The position numbers were made by a program, and so were the translations under genes. The notes below the pieces were generated by a model, which saw nothing but the letters and a program-made list of their open reading frames with translations, ran no database searches and was not told where the DNA came from. From positions 29,661 to 93,660 of the forward strand of contig JAFQIA010000011.1 in NCBI GenBank assembly GCA_017397725.1: 64,000 nt of DNA, read 5' to 3'. Shown piece by piece: positions 52,993 to 64,000 of this stretch. This DNA is from Clostridia bacterium (lineage in GTDB: Bacteria; Bacillota; Clostridia; Monoglobales; Monoglobaceae). Numbering within the stretch: the first letter of the stretch is position 1; the number at the start of each line of letters is the position of its first letter.

Positions 52993-53682
52993 TTGAAATA
53001 TTTAAAAAATATTAATACATTCTGGAAATGTAAAACTCTTACATCTTACGAAAAAATAAATGATTGGTTTAACAAGGGTGCAGTTTACGGAAAAAAGATA
53101 AAGCATATTTATACAAGTTCTGATATTCTTTTTTTAGATAGAGGACATTTTATTGATATATATAACAATTCAAGCGAACGAAAGTTATTATTGGATCAGC
53201 ATATACATTATGATGATGAGTTTGACTTTTCGTTTATTTCGCCTGATAGAATGATATCAAGGTATATTCCAAATGGTGGTCCTATGATTTTTCTTTTTGA
53301 TGACGATAGTACCTTTGAATTTTTCTCATCTGATTACGGAGTATATCACTTGTCAGAAAACGCATTAAAAGAAAAGTTGTCAGACTTGCCAAAAGGTAAT
53401 ATCAATATTGAAAAGATGTTTTATAAAGTATTGGGAACGAGTATTGTTGATGTTGAAATAAAACGATATAAAAAAACTGACTATGAATTTAGATATGTGA
53501 ACAAGTTTAAAGCGCCTAAAAATCAAGTGTTTGTTATTAAATTGGTGCTAGATAATGGTTCGAAGTTGTTTGTGAAATATCAAACATTTGCTTTTGAAAG
53601 GGAAGACGGTTGGTTAGATGCAATTCGCTTTGATGAATATCTTGATTGTATATATGATAAGGAAAGGTGTCTGAATAAATAA
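52993..53682 (+). CDS. Unknown island protein
   Basis: 229 residues, aromatic- and charge-rich, no signal peptide or membrane helix. Features: FWKCKTLTSYEKINDWFNKG near the start, FLFDDDSTFEFFSSDYGVYH, and a C-terminal stretch FRYVNKFKAPKNQVFVIKLV. TTG 52993 with GGGGAGGA upstream. No family recognised; a small immunity-like fold is possible but unsupported. Confidence 0.75.
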   Translation: MKYLKNINTFWKCKTLTSYEKINDWFNKGAVYGKKIKHIYTSSDILFLDRGHFIDIYNNSSERKLLLDQHIHYDDEFDFSFISPDRMISRYIPNGGPMIFLFDDDSTFEFFSSDYGVYHLSENALKEKLSDLPKGNINIEKMFYKVLGTSIVDVEIKRYKKTDYEFRYVNKFKAPKNQVFVIKLVLDNGSKLFVKYQTFAFEREDGWLDAIRFDEYLDCIYDKERCLNK

Positions 53683-53790
53683 ATTTTCGTTCTCAACCTG
53701 ACGTTAATTATCACTAAAAAAGATTGAAATCTAGATTATACAGGTTTTAACGCATAAATAGTCGGAATTTGTTAAAATGGGAGAATATAA

Positions 53791-54705
53791 ATGGGAAACT
53801 TAAAACTGTCTGATTTGAAAATTACAGATTTTACGGATATAGTCGATGTGCGTGATGGATTAAATCCTGCATTGAGAGCACTGTTTTTTGCTCTTAAAAT
53901 AATGCCCCGGGATGATAAGTTCACCAGGTCTTCACGTCTGTTGAAAGATATTATCGGTATTAGTGAAGATAATTTTGAATCAATTTATGATTTGTTGGTT
54001 AATACAACATGGCCTCGTGTTGATTTGCCATTTGTCGATGGACATGGAGATTTTGGGTTTCCGCCTGCATATCCGGACTTTTCTGAAATGAAGTTAACTG
54101 AGTTTGGAAAAGTCATAGTTGGAAGATCAAAAAAAAATGATTTTAATTTGCCGTTTACTGTGCCCATATCTTATGCACTCGTTTGTGGAACATTGGGATA
54201 TAGCAGAGGCAAAACAAAAATACCAACTCATAATTTATCTGAAGTAATTGATGCAATGCTTGCTTTGATTAAGAATCCTGAATTGGAAACAAAGGATTTG
54301 CTTCAATACATCAAAGGTCCAGATTTGTTGATTGGTGGTGCTATTGAAAATCCTGAAGAATTATATAATATTTATGAGAATGGTTTTGGAATCATTAAAG
54401 TAATTGTTACTTCGCAAAATTTTAATTGGCATTGGTTTGAATCTGTCGGAGATTATTGCGATTGGTATGAACTTAAATTTAGAAAAGTTTATAAGCAAGA
54501 AGCATACAGAATAGAAATTCCTTATTATGCATTTATGAGTGACGGTGAAAAGTGCGAACTTATGTCACTGAGGAAAATATTGAAAAAACATATTGAGTAT
54601 TATAGAGCATATAAAAGTGAATTGATTGATGATGAATTATGCGATGTGCTAACATCGTTTAAAGAACAATCATCGTGTAGAAAAACTATTGAAAAGTTAT
54701 TCTAA
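53791..54705 (+). CDS. GyrA/ParC-like breakage-reunion domain protein lacking the catalytic tyrosine
   Basis: 304 residues aligning by eye with the start of the type IIA topoisomerase A subunit: VDVRDGLNPALRALFFALK (GyrA DVRDGLKPVHRR), VDGHGDFG at 82-89 (GyrA VDGQGNFG), then EMKLTE where GyrA has MRYTE, so Arg and the catalytic Tyr are replaced by Lys101 and Leu102. Next IPTHNLSEVIDAMLALI, IKGPDLLIGG (GyrA IKGPDFPTGG) and YENGFGIIKV (YETGRGxIKV). It ends after a tower-like helix (SLRKILKKHIEYYRAYKSEL) without the DNA-wrapping C-terminal domain. It cannot cleave DNA by the normal chemistry. No gyrB partner is adjacent. Followed 26 bp later by copy 2 of the 143-residue protein. Confidence 0.82.
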   Translation: MGNLKLSDLKITDFTDIVDVRDGLNPALRALFFALKIMPRDDKFTRSSRLLKDIIGISEDNFESIYDLLVNTTWPRVDLPFVDGHGDFGFPPAYPDFSEMKLTEFGKVIVGRSKKNDFNLPFTVPISYALVCGTLGYSRGKTKIPTHNLSEVIDAMLALIKNPELETKDLLQYIKGPDLLIGGAIENPEELYNIYENGFGIIKVIVTSQNFNWHWFESVGDYCDWYELKFRKVYKQEAYRIEIPYYAFMSDGEKCELMSLRKILKKHIEYYRAYKSELIDDELCDVLTSFKEQSSCRKTIEKLF

Positions 54706-54731
54706 CACAAGAAAAAAGGAGTTGTAGTATT

Positions 54732-55163
54732 ATGTTTGGATTATCAACGAAAGAAGTTCTTACTAAGGCAATTATAAACGCCTGCCACAATTGTAAAACA
54801 ACCTATAAGTCAACTATATTAGAAAATATGGATAAATTGAATGATTGTGATGAAGAAAGTGCAAACGGTTTGTTAACGAGCATTCGTCGTGAATATTTAA
54901 ACGAGGTTGCTGATAGCGTAATTAATACATTTAGGGTTAGCTCGCCAAATATCTCATCTAGGATACAGCTTGTTTTTATGTCGCCACAAGTGTGTGGATA
55001 TGATATAAAATTTGATAATGGGATAATGGCAGGAAGTGTTTTTGCGATATGCTATTATGCGATTAAGAATAAAATTGCACCAGCAAATATATGTATTCGT
55101 TTAAATCATATTCAAAATGATATTATGGACGAAGTATTACAAGAAATAGAGTCTAAACAATAA
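54732..55163 (+). CDS. Unknown 143-residue protein, copy 2 of an island paralogue pair
   Basis: 143 residues, about 88 percent identical to the product at 51271 by eye. Most changes are in the first 50 residues and at 72-73; the region from ISSRIQ to the end is nearly unchanged. The intergenic leader (CACAAG-A-run-GGAG) is also shared, so the duplication included the ribosome site. In this copy it follows the GyrA-like gene. Confidence 0.85.
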   Translation: MFGLSTKEVLTKAIINACHNCKTTYKSTILENMDKLNDCDEESANGLLTSIRREYLNEVADSVINTFRVSSPNISSRIQLVFMSPQVCGYDIKFDNGIMAGSVFAICYYAIKNKIAPANICIRLNHIQNDIMDEVLQEIESKQ

Positions 55164-55203
55164 TTTTTATTCCTAACACATTTTCAACTATACTGAAAAA
55201 AGT

Positions 55204-55233
55204 TTGACGTATATATTATACAGTATTTATAGT
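55204..55233 (+). promoter_or_regulatory. Candidate promoter for the DUF1835 gene
   Basis: TTGACG, 18 bp, TATAGT, 38 bp before the ATG at 55272. Confidence 0.5.
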
Positions 55234-55271
55234 AAATAGTGTTATGTATTGTTAAAAGAGGTGGAACACAT

Positions 55272-56747
55272 ATGATTAATGTTACTTTTTCTGACAGTTT
55301 ATCCGGTTGTCTGAAAATGGCTGACTACTATGCGAAAGAAAGTAATAACGAAATACAGGATTTAAAGGAAAATTTATATTCTCTTTATTTAAACTTAGAT
55401 TTGGGAGATGTTTCTGAGCAACCATTTGGTAAAAAACGCGAAAATGATTTTGTAAAAATGTTTGGCAATGAAGATATTCCTTTTATGCGTAAATGGTTTA
55501 ATAGCGAACTAAAAAAGATAGATAAGATAGAAAAACTTGTAAAAAAAGGACACGATATTAGGATTTGGTACACAGAGAGGACAAATGAATTTTGTGGGTT
55601 CTGTTGGTTGTTGTCAATGTTGGATTTATGGGGAGTTGAGAACAATAAAATTCTTTATGTGAAGTTGCCACAGAGCATATTGTTTGATAATGGGAGGTAT
55701 GAAATTTTTGGCGGGTCCGGAATGTTTGAGCCCAAAATAATATCTCAATTAGTGAATACACAACACTATTTGACAGAATCATATAAAAATTATCATATTA
55801 GGCAATGGCAGAGAGTACGAGAAGAAAATGCAGAAATGCGAGTATCTATAAACAGTCAATTGTTAAGTGTTAGTGCAGATTTTTATGATTCGATTATCAT
55901 ATCTGAAATAGGAAAGTTAGGTGACACCTTCAAGCAGGCAGAGGCTATAGGAAATTGTTTAGCTAAACTTTGGGTATATGATAGTTTTGTGGCATGGAGA
56001 ATAGATGAGATGATTGAGAAAGGACTTTTTGAAATTGTCGAGGAGGCTAAAACTGGAAGTCAATATTATTGTAGGACATTAAGAAAGAACATAAAGGGAG
56101 AAAATTTAATGGAAAATACCAAAGATGACAAGAGAATTATCGAAGTATATGATGCTTATATTGAGCAGTGCACTAACGAACCAGAGGCCTTTTTGGATGC
56201 CACTAATGGGATAACATATTATGCGAAGAAAAATTATTGGCTAATATTAGAAACAATAGATCATTTTATAAGGATCGGCTATGACGGCATTAACTTTTTT
56301 AAAAAGGATAACGTTTTTTTAAACTCTCTGGACTACATGAAACCTTGTGTATATACATATGAAGGAGAGGAGCACGATGAATATATCAGAACACTATTCT
56401 GTGGGGAAAGATTAAAAAATACATACGAAAAAAAAGGCCACTATTATGCAGAATTTGACAGCTTTTCTATAGAGATTATTCCATATGAAGATAATGAAGA
56501 GCTCCCGCAGATTGACAGAAAAGACTTTTCATCATACAAAAACCTATATGGTTGTGAAAGATTTATTACGAAAAAATGTAAGTGCGGAGGTGTAGGTAAA
56601 CTCCTTTTGAAATTTGATTACATTTATGTTGTTCGATGTGACAAATGTAAGAGCGCCACCAATATAGCATTTACAGCAAATGAAGCAATAGAGTCGTGGG
56701 AAAGCGGAAATATTCCCGAAGATTTAAGTGATATCGTTATTGAATAA
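55272..56747 (+). CDS. DUF1835/DUF3658-like protein fused to a zinc-ribbon half
   Basis: 491 residues. The N-terminal half begins MINVTFSDSLSGCLKMA, like DUF1835, and contains WRIDEMIEKGLFEIVEE, like DUF3658, ending near residue 275. The second half starts at an internal Met (about 280, 56110) that has its own GGGAG site, and ends in a four-cysteine ribbon (KCKCGG ... CDKC, about 437-465). It may be one polypeptide, or the second part could also be made separately. ATG 55272 follows AGAGGTGG; the first 11 codons in frame were excluded. Last gene of block 2. Function unknown. Confidence 0.8.
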   Translation: MINVTFSDSLSGCLKMADYYAKESNNEIQDLKENLYSLYLNLDLGDVSEQPFGKKRENDFVKMFGNEDIPFMRKWFNSELKKIDKIEKLVKKGHDIRIWYTERTNEFCGFCWLLSMLDLWGVENNKILYVKLPQSILFDNGRYEIFGGSGMFEPKIISQLVNTQHYLTESYKNYHIRQWQRVREENAEMRVSINSQLLSVSADFYDSIIISEIGKLGDTFKQAEAIGNCLAKLWVYDSFVAWRIDEMIEKGLFEIVEEAKTGSQYYCRTLRKNIKGENLMENTKDDKRIIEVYDAYIEQCTNEPEAFLDATNGITYYAKKNYWLILETIDHFIRIGYDGINFFKKDNVFLNSLDYMKPCVYTYEGEEHDEYIRTLFCGERLKNTYEKKGHYYAEFDSFSIEIIPYEDNEELPQIDRKDFSSYKNLYGCERFITKKCKCGGVGKLLLKFDYIYVVRCDKCKSATNIAFTANEAIESWESGNIPEDLSDIVIE

Positions 56748-56768
56748 ACATAAGTGAAGAATTGATTT

Positions 56769-56874
56769 GTGTTTCGACTCGTGTCAAGTCTATAAAATTT
56801 AATAAAATAGTTTGCCGATTTTGATATTTACATATACTATCGGATGCGAGAAAATCCAGTATTCTCGCGGGGTT
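56769..56874 (+). repeat. Island boundary repeat, copy B
   Basis: Matches 51721-51825, with ACTCGTGTCAAGTC at 56777-56790 and the same 43 bp identical core (56808-56850). It lies directly after the last island gene and before the MFS transporter gene. Confidence 0.85.
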
Positions 56875-56956
56875 ATGAATCCCTTGCGAAATTTGCGATA
56901 TGTTCCTTCTGGATGAGAAAAGAAATTTGAATACTGTCGGCGAAAGGATCAATAAT

Positions 56957-58201
56957 ATGAATCAGTATAAACTTACAAAGAATGCCTGCTATCTTACAGG
57001 CATGACCATGGCAATAGCAGCAAATCTATCGCCTCTTTTATTTTTGACATTTAAAGATATGTATAATTTGTCTTATACGTTGCTTGGATTTTTGGTGGTA
57101 ATCAATTTCTTTACCCAGCTGTTGATTGATTTGATATTTACGTTTTTTACAAAATATTTCCATATACATAAAGCAGTAAGAAGTACACCGCTTATTATCT
57201 TTATCGGTTTGATATTGTATGCGGTTTTACCAAGGCTTTTTCCTGATATGGCTTTTTTGTGGATTGTGATAGGAACTGTCATATTTTCTGTTGCTTCAGG
57301 TTTAAGTGAGGTTTTGATGAGTCCCGTGATTGCAGCAATCCCGAGTGAAAATCCTGAAGCTGAAATGAGTAAACTGCATTCAATGTATGCATGGGGTGTA
57401 GTAGGTGTAGTAATATTAAGTACATTATTTTTATCCGTTTTTGGCAGCACAAATTGGATGTATCTTGCACTGCTTTGGTCAGTGGTTCCATTTATAGCAT
57501 TTTTGATGTTTTTGAAAGCAAAGCTTCCGCAAATGGATAGTTTTGGAGGAGAACAAAGCCAAACAAAAATATTTAACAAAGGCATTATATTATGCACATT
57601 ATGTATATTCTTTGGCGGAGCAGCAGAATGTACGATGTCACAATGGGCATCAGGATTTATCGAAAATGCAATAGGAGTTCCTAAAGTATATGGAGATGTA
57701 ATAGGTGTTGCTTTGTTTGCGGCTTTGTTGGGAACAGGAAGAACCTTGTATTCAAAATGCGGTAAAAATATCGCTAATATTTTGTTGTTTGGAATGCTAG
57801 GGGCAAGCATCTGCTATTTTATGGCAAGTATGTCATTAAGTCCGGTAGTTGGAATTATAGCATGTGCGCTGACGGGAATTTTTACAGCTATGTTATGGCC
57901 GGGAACTTTGATTTATGTAGAAGAAAAGTTCGAAAATGTAGGTGTAGCAATTTATGCGCTTATGGCTGCCGGTGGTGATATGGGTGCATCTGTTGCACCG
58001 CAGTTGCTTGGAATTGTATCTGATAAATTTGGTTTGACAAATCTGGCGCTGAAAATCTCGCAAATGTTTCATATAAGTACAGAACAAGTTAGTATGAGAG
58101 TAGGATTGTTTGTGGCAGGGCTCTTTCCTGTTGCAGGTGTATTGTGCATACTTTGTATGAAAAAATATTTTAAAGAACGTGGTAAGATTAAGTTGAAGTA
58201 G
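56957..58201 (+). CDS. MFS transporter
   Basis: 414 residues, twelve predicted membrane helices, with the usual loop between helices 6 and 7 (KAKLPQMDSFGGEQSQTKI). It resembles the sugar- or nucleoside-type MFS group; no substrate can be read. ATG 56957 follows AAAGGA by 8 bp. Still AT-rich like the island, but followed by a lipoprotein and a beta-galactosidase, which suggests glycoside uptake. That is inference. Confidence 0.88.
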   Translation: MNQYKLTKNACYLTGMTMAIAANLSPLLFLTFKDMYNLSYTLLGFLVVINFFTQLLIDLIFTFFTKYFHIHKAVRSTPLIIFIGLILYAVLPRLFPDMAFLWIVIGTVIFSVASGLSEVLMSPVIAAIPSENPEAEMSKLHSMYAWGVVGVVILSTLFLSVFGSTNWMYLALLWSVVPFIAFLMFLKAKLPQMDSFGGEQSQTKIFNKGIILCTLCIFFGGAAECTMSQWASGFIENAIGVPKVYGDVIGVALFAALLGTGRTLYSKCGKNIANILLFGMLGASICYFMASMSLSPVVGIIACALTGIFTAMLWPGTLIYVEEKFENVGVAIYALMAAGGDMGASVAPQLLGIVSDKFGLTNLALKISQMFHISTEQVSMRVGLFVAGLFPVAGVLCILCMKKYFKERGKIKLK

Positions 58202-58317
58202 CATTCTGCATTTATATGCTGATTGCCGAAAAGAGCATATTTGGAGAATGTATTTGATTATGCATGACAAAAAGAAAGAATAAGTTTTTGGACTTGATTT
58301 ACGGAAAAGGAGATGGT

Positions 58318-61870
<3,553 letters not shown>

Positions 61871-61901
61871 GTGATTGTTTGAGAAAAGAGATGACTGCAA
61901 G

Positions 61902-63254
61902 ATGTTCCGCAAAACCTATGACAACAAGACGATGAAAACAGTAATCGCGATGGCGATTCCTGCTATTGTGGAGTCTTTCTTTATCGCATTGACAGGGTTG
62001 ATTGACTCTTTTATGGTGAGTTCCCTTGGTGCCAATGCAGTAGCGGCGGTGGGACTGACTACCCAGCCTAAATTTATTGGATTATCCGTTTTCATTGCGT
62101 TGAATGTTTCTATATCGGCGTTGACCGCCAGACGCTTTGGAGAAAAAAAGAGAAAAGAAGCCAATGGAATTTTTCTTACAGCGTTTCTTGGAGTCTTGAT
62201 TCTGGCTCTGGTCTTGGGTGCTGTGTTTGTGGCGTTTGCACCGCAAATCATTTCCCTTTGCGGATCCTCGCCTGAAACCCATGATGATGCGGTGATCTAT
62301 CTTAGAATTATTATGGGTGGTATGATTTTCCAATGCATCCAGATGATTGTCAATGCAGCACAACGGGGCGCCGGAAACACCAAGATTACCATGCGCACCA
62401 ATATGGTGTCCAGTATCGTCAATATCTTTTTTAACTATCTGTTGATTAACGGAAATTGGGGATTCCCGGCACTGGGAATCCGCGGTGCGGCATTGGCGAC
62501 GGTGTTGGGAACGGTGGTCGCCTGCCTGATGAGTATCATCTCGATACTTCCCAAAGATGTGTTTGTCAGCTTTTCCTATTTGGTAAAGGAGAAACTGCGT
62601 CCCACATTCACTGCGGTGAAAAGCCTGATTCATATCGGGTATAGTGTGTTTCTGGAACAGCTGCTCCTTCGAATTGGATTTCTGGCAACCGCCATCATGG
62701 CGGCGGATCAAGGGAACTATGCCCTTGCTGCCCATCAGGTAGGAATGAACATTATGGGATTATCCTTTTCCTTTGGAGATGGCTTGCAAGCGGCGGCAGT
62801 CGCCCTGATTGGCAAGAGTCTGGGGGAGGGCAATCCCGACAAAGCCAAGGCTTATGGAAAGAATTGTCAGACCATCGGCGGTATGATTTCGGTGGCGCTT
62901 GCGGTGATTTATTTCTTTGGTGCCCGTTTGTTGATGCGTCTGTTTTTTGAGGAACCGGAGATTGTGGAAATCGGTGTGGTCATTATGCGAATTATCATTC
63001 TGGCAGTCTTGTTCCAGCTTAGACAGGTGATTTATCTTGGTTGTCTCAGAGCGGCGGGCGATACCTTGTTTACTGCCATCGTGTCTACCCTGTCGGTGAC
63101 CTTGATACGAACTGCGGTTTCCTATCTTTGCGCTTATCCCTTAGGGTTAGGCATTGCAGGAATCTGGCTTGGTGTGGTAGGAGATCAGATCTCCCGTTAT
63201 CTGTTTACTGCGGCAAGGTTCCGTTCGGGAAAATGGACCCAAATCAAAATTTAA
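61902..63254 (+). CDS. MATE-family multidrug/organic cation exporter
   Basis: 450 residues, twelve membrane helices, with GLIDSFMVSSLGANAVAAVG, AQRGAGNTKITMRTNM and a second MatE repeat from about residue 230 (YSVFLEQLLLRIGF). Na+ or H+ coupled drug/metabolite efflux; substrate not readable. ATG 61902 chosen, with only a weak AAGAG site; TTG 61875 is an alternative. It follows lacZ by 31 bp. Confidence 0.92.
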   Translation: MFRKTYDNKTMKTVIAMAIPAIVESFFIALTGLIDSFMVSSLGANAVAAVGLTTQPKFIGLSVFIALNVSISALTARRFGEKKRKEANGIFLTAFLGVLILALVLGAVFVAFAPQIISLCGSSPETHDDAVIYLRIIMGGMIFQCIQMIVNAAQRGAGNTKITMRTNMVSSIVNIFFNYLLINGNWGFPALGIRGAALATVLGTVVACLMSIISILPKDVFVSFSYLVKEKLRPTFTAVKSLIHIGYSVFLEQLLLRIGFLATAIMAADQGNYALAAHQVGMNIMGLSFSFGDGLQAAAVALIGKSLGEGNPDKAKAYGKNCQTIGGMISVALAVIYFFGARLLMRLFFEEPEIVEIGVVIMRIIILAVLFQLRQVIYLGCLRAAGDTLFTAIVSTLSVTLIRTAVSYLCAYPLGLGIAGIWLGVVGDQISRYLFTAARFRSGKWTQIKI

Positions 63255-63260
63255 GCAATG

Positions 63261-63286
63261 AAAAAGCACCCTGCAGGGTGCTTTTT
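63261..63286 (+). terminator. Terminator after the MATE gene
   Basis: AAAAAGCACCC-TGCA-GGGTGCTTTTT, a perfect 11 bp stem with a four-base loop and T-rich tail. Confidence 0.92.
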
Positions 63287-63341
63287 TGGTAAGAACCGAA
63301 AAACATTCCCCACATAAAATAAGGTAAAGGGGGAATGGAAG

Positions 63342-64000
63342 ATGATGCGTTGGAGAAGACGGCTACAGTATCGGTTCCGTTATAAAAAGGCAAAAGGAAC
63401 TCTCATACAGCGTCGCCGAAAGCTCCGTTGCATTGCCATAGGGATGCTGGTGGTGGTTCTGGGTTTCTTGTTTTTCCGTGTGGAGGCAAGAATTGGGGCG
63501 CTTTCCCAGCAGGCAGCGGTTTCCAAGCTCAATGGCGTGATTGCCAAGGATGTGAATCGCTTGGCTGCAAAGCTTCTTTCGGACCCCCAAATGCAGGGAA
63601 TGATAGAACAACGGACCAATGAGGCAGGGGAAGTCCTATCCGTCAATATGAATCCCCTTGCAGTCAATCGTTTCAAATCCGCACTTGCCATTGCGGTACA
63701 GGAGTGTCTGGATGTGATGGATGTGATTGAAACCACTGTGCCCATTGGGATGTTGTTTTCGGACACCATAATGACCGGTGTGGGAATTCGGGTCCCAATC
63801 AAAGTGTTTGCAACCAATGAAATTATTGTAGAAATTGAAGATAGCTTTGCTTCTGCGGGTATCAACCAAACCAAATACAGCCTCTCTGTCAAGGTTACCG
63901 TCCCTGCACGAATCGCCGGGGTATTCCGGTATGAGGATACCAAAGTGGTAACAGAGATTCCCTTGGCAGAAACCATTCTGGTAGGAGAGGTCCCCAAAGC
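63342..64000 (+). CDS. yunB: Sporulation protein YunB, 3' truncated by window edge
   Basis: The 219 residues present begin MMRWRRRLQYRFRYKKAKG. One membrane helix (LRCIAIGMLVVVLGFLFF) and a YunB domain: TNEAGEVLSVNMNPLAVN, VPIGMLFSDTIMTGVGIRVP, SAGINQTKYSLSVKVTVPAR. YunB is a sigma-E-controlled spore protein in B. subtilis. ATG 63342 has GGGGG 8 bp upstream. The gene runs off the window. Confidence 0.9.
   Translation, partial: MMRWRRRLQYRFRYKKAKGTLIQRRRKLRCIAIGMLVVVLGFLFFRVEARIGALSQQAAVSKLNGVIAKDVNRLAAKLLSDPQMQGMIEQRTNEAGEVLSVNMNPLAVNRFKSALAIAVQECLDVMDVIETTVPIGMLFSDTIMTGVGIRVPIKVFATNEIIVEIEDSFASAGINQTKYSLSVKVTVPARIAGVFRYEDTKVVTEIPLAETILVGEVPK

Noticed and set aside
53791..54705. Functional GyrA or ParC subunit, or a pseudogene of one
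   Set aside because: Catalytic tyrosine and C-terminal domain are absent, so not functional as such. The frame is intact with its own ribosome site and codon use like its island neighbours, so simple gene decay is less likely.
50005..56874. CRISPR array or Cas locus
   Set aside because: Repeats are only two to four in number, kilobases apart, and no Cas-like protein is present.

Overview
The window is a stretch of chromosome from an endospore-forming member of the Firmicutes, class Clostridia. The evidence is the gene content: spoIIP, spoVT, yunB and a gerS-like gene next to alr. It also has Firmicutes-style gene order (ylxM-ffh-rpsP-khpA-rimM-trmD; nadD-yqeK-LCP-rsfS; miaB-ylbF-mutS-mutL-miaA; murT-gatD), strong AGGAGG-type ribosome sites and TTGACA-17-TATAAT promoters. 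An alpha-N-acetylglucosaminidase (GH89) and a LacZ-type beta-galactosidase suggest a host- or gut-associated, glycan-using life, but that is inference. No tRNA, rRNA, CRISPR array, integrase or transposase was seen.

Layout. 1-5.4 kb (+): NAD(P)HX repair, GerS-like lipoprotein, alanine racemase, EndoA/MazF, a secreted protein, a HAD phosphatase and MutY. 5.4-11.9 kb (-): L28, GatD/MurT, SpoIIP, PrmC, a DUF1385 protein, a Gx-type transporter and a NusG-II protein. 12-22 kb (+): nicotinate phosphoribosyltransferase, PRPP synthetase, MiaB, YlbF, MutS, MutL and MiaA. 22.1-28.6 kb (+): an accessory locus behind a consensus promoter. It holds a PqqD-like protein, an ABC exporter, a secreted protein, a 76-residue cysteine-free peptide, an HPr-kinase-like P-loop protein, an SLH-domain protein and a Wzz-like protein. 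28.6-34.5 kb (-): SpoVT, GH89, CopZ and CopA. 34.6-49.7 kb: a stalk-domain secreted protein, the SRP/ribosome-maturation operon, a zinc-ribbon/beta-propeller membrane protein, the nadD-leuS run, and ileS on the other strand.

49.7-56.9 kb is an AT-rich island unlike the rest. It reads as two blocks, each opening with a CTTGACACGA element and closing with its inverse (ACTCGTGTCAAGTC) plus a shared block of about 100 bp. Block 1 holds a coiled-coil/zinc-ribbon protein and a 143-residue protein. Block 2 holds an AAA ATPase behind a palindromic operator-like site, an unknown protein, a 304-residue GyrA/ParC-like protein with leucine where the catalytic tyrosine should be, a second copy of the 143-residue protein, and a DUF1835/DUF3658-type protein fused to a zinc-ribbon half. 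This is the best candidate for an undescribed system, possibly defence, conflict or topoisomerase control; that role is inference only. After it come an MFS transporter, a lipoprotein, LacZ, a MATE exporter and the start of yunB.

The two most interesting loci are the PqqD/kinase/peptide/exporter cluster, which could make and export a phosphorylated peptide or cell-surface product, and the GyrA-like island with its cassette-like boundaries.
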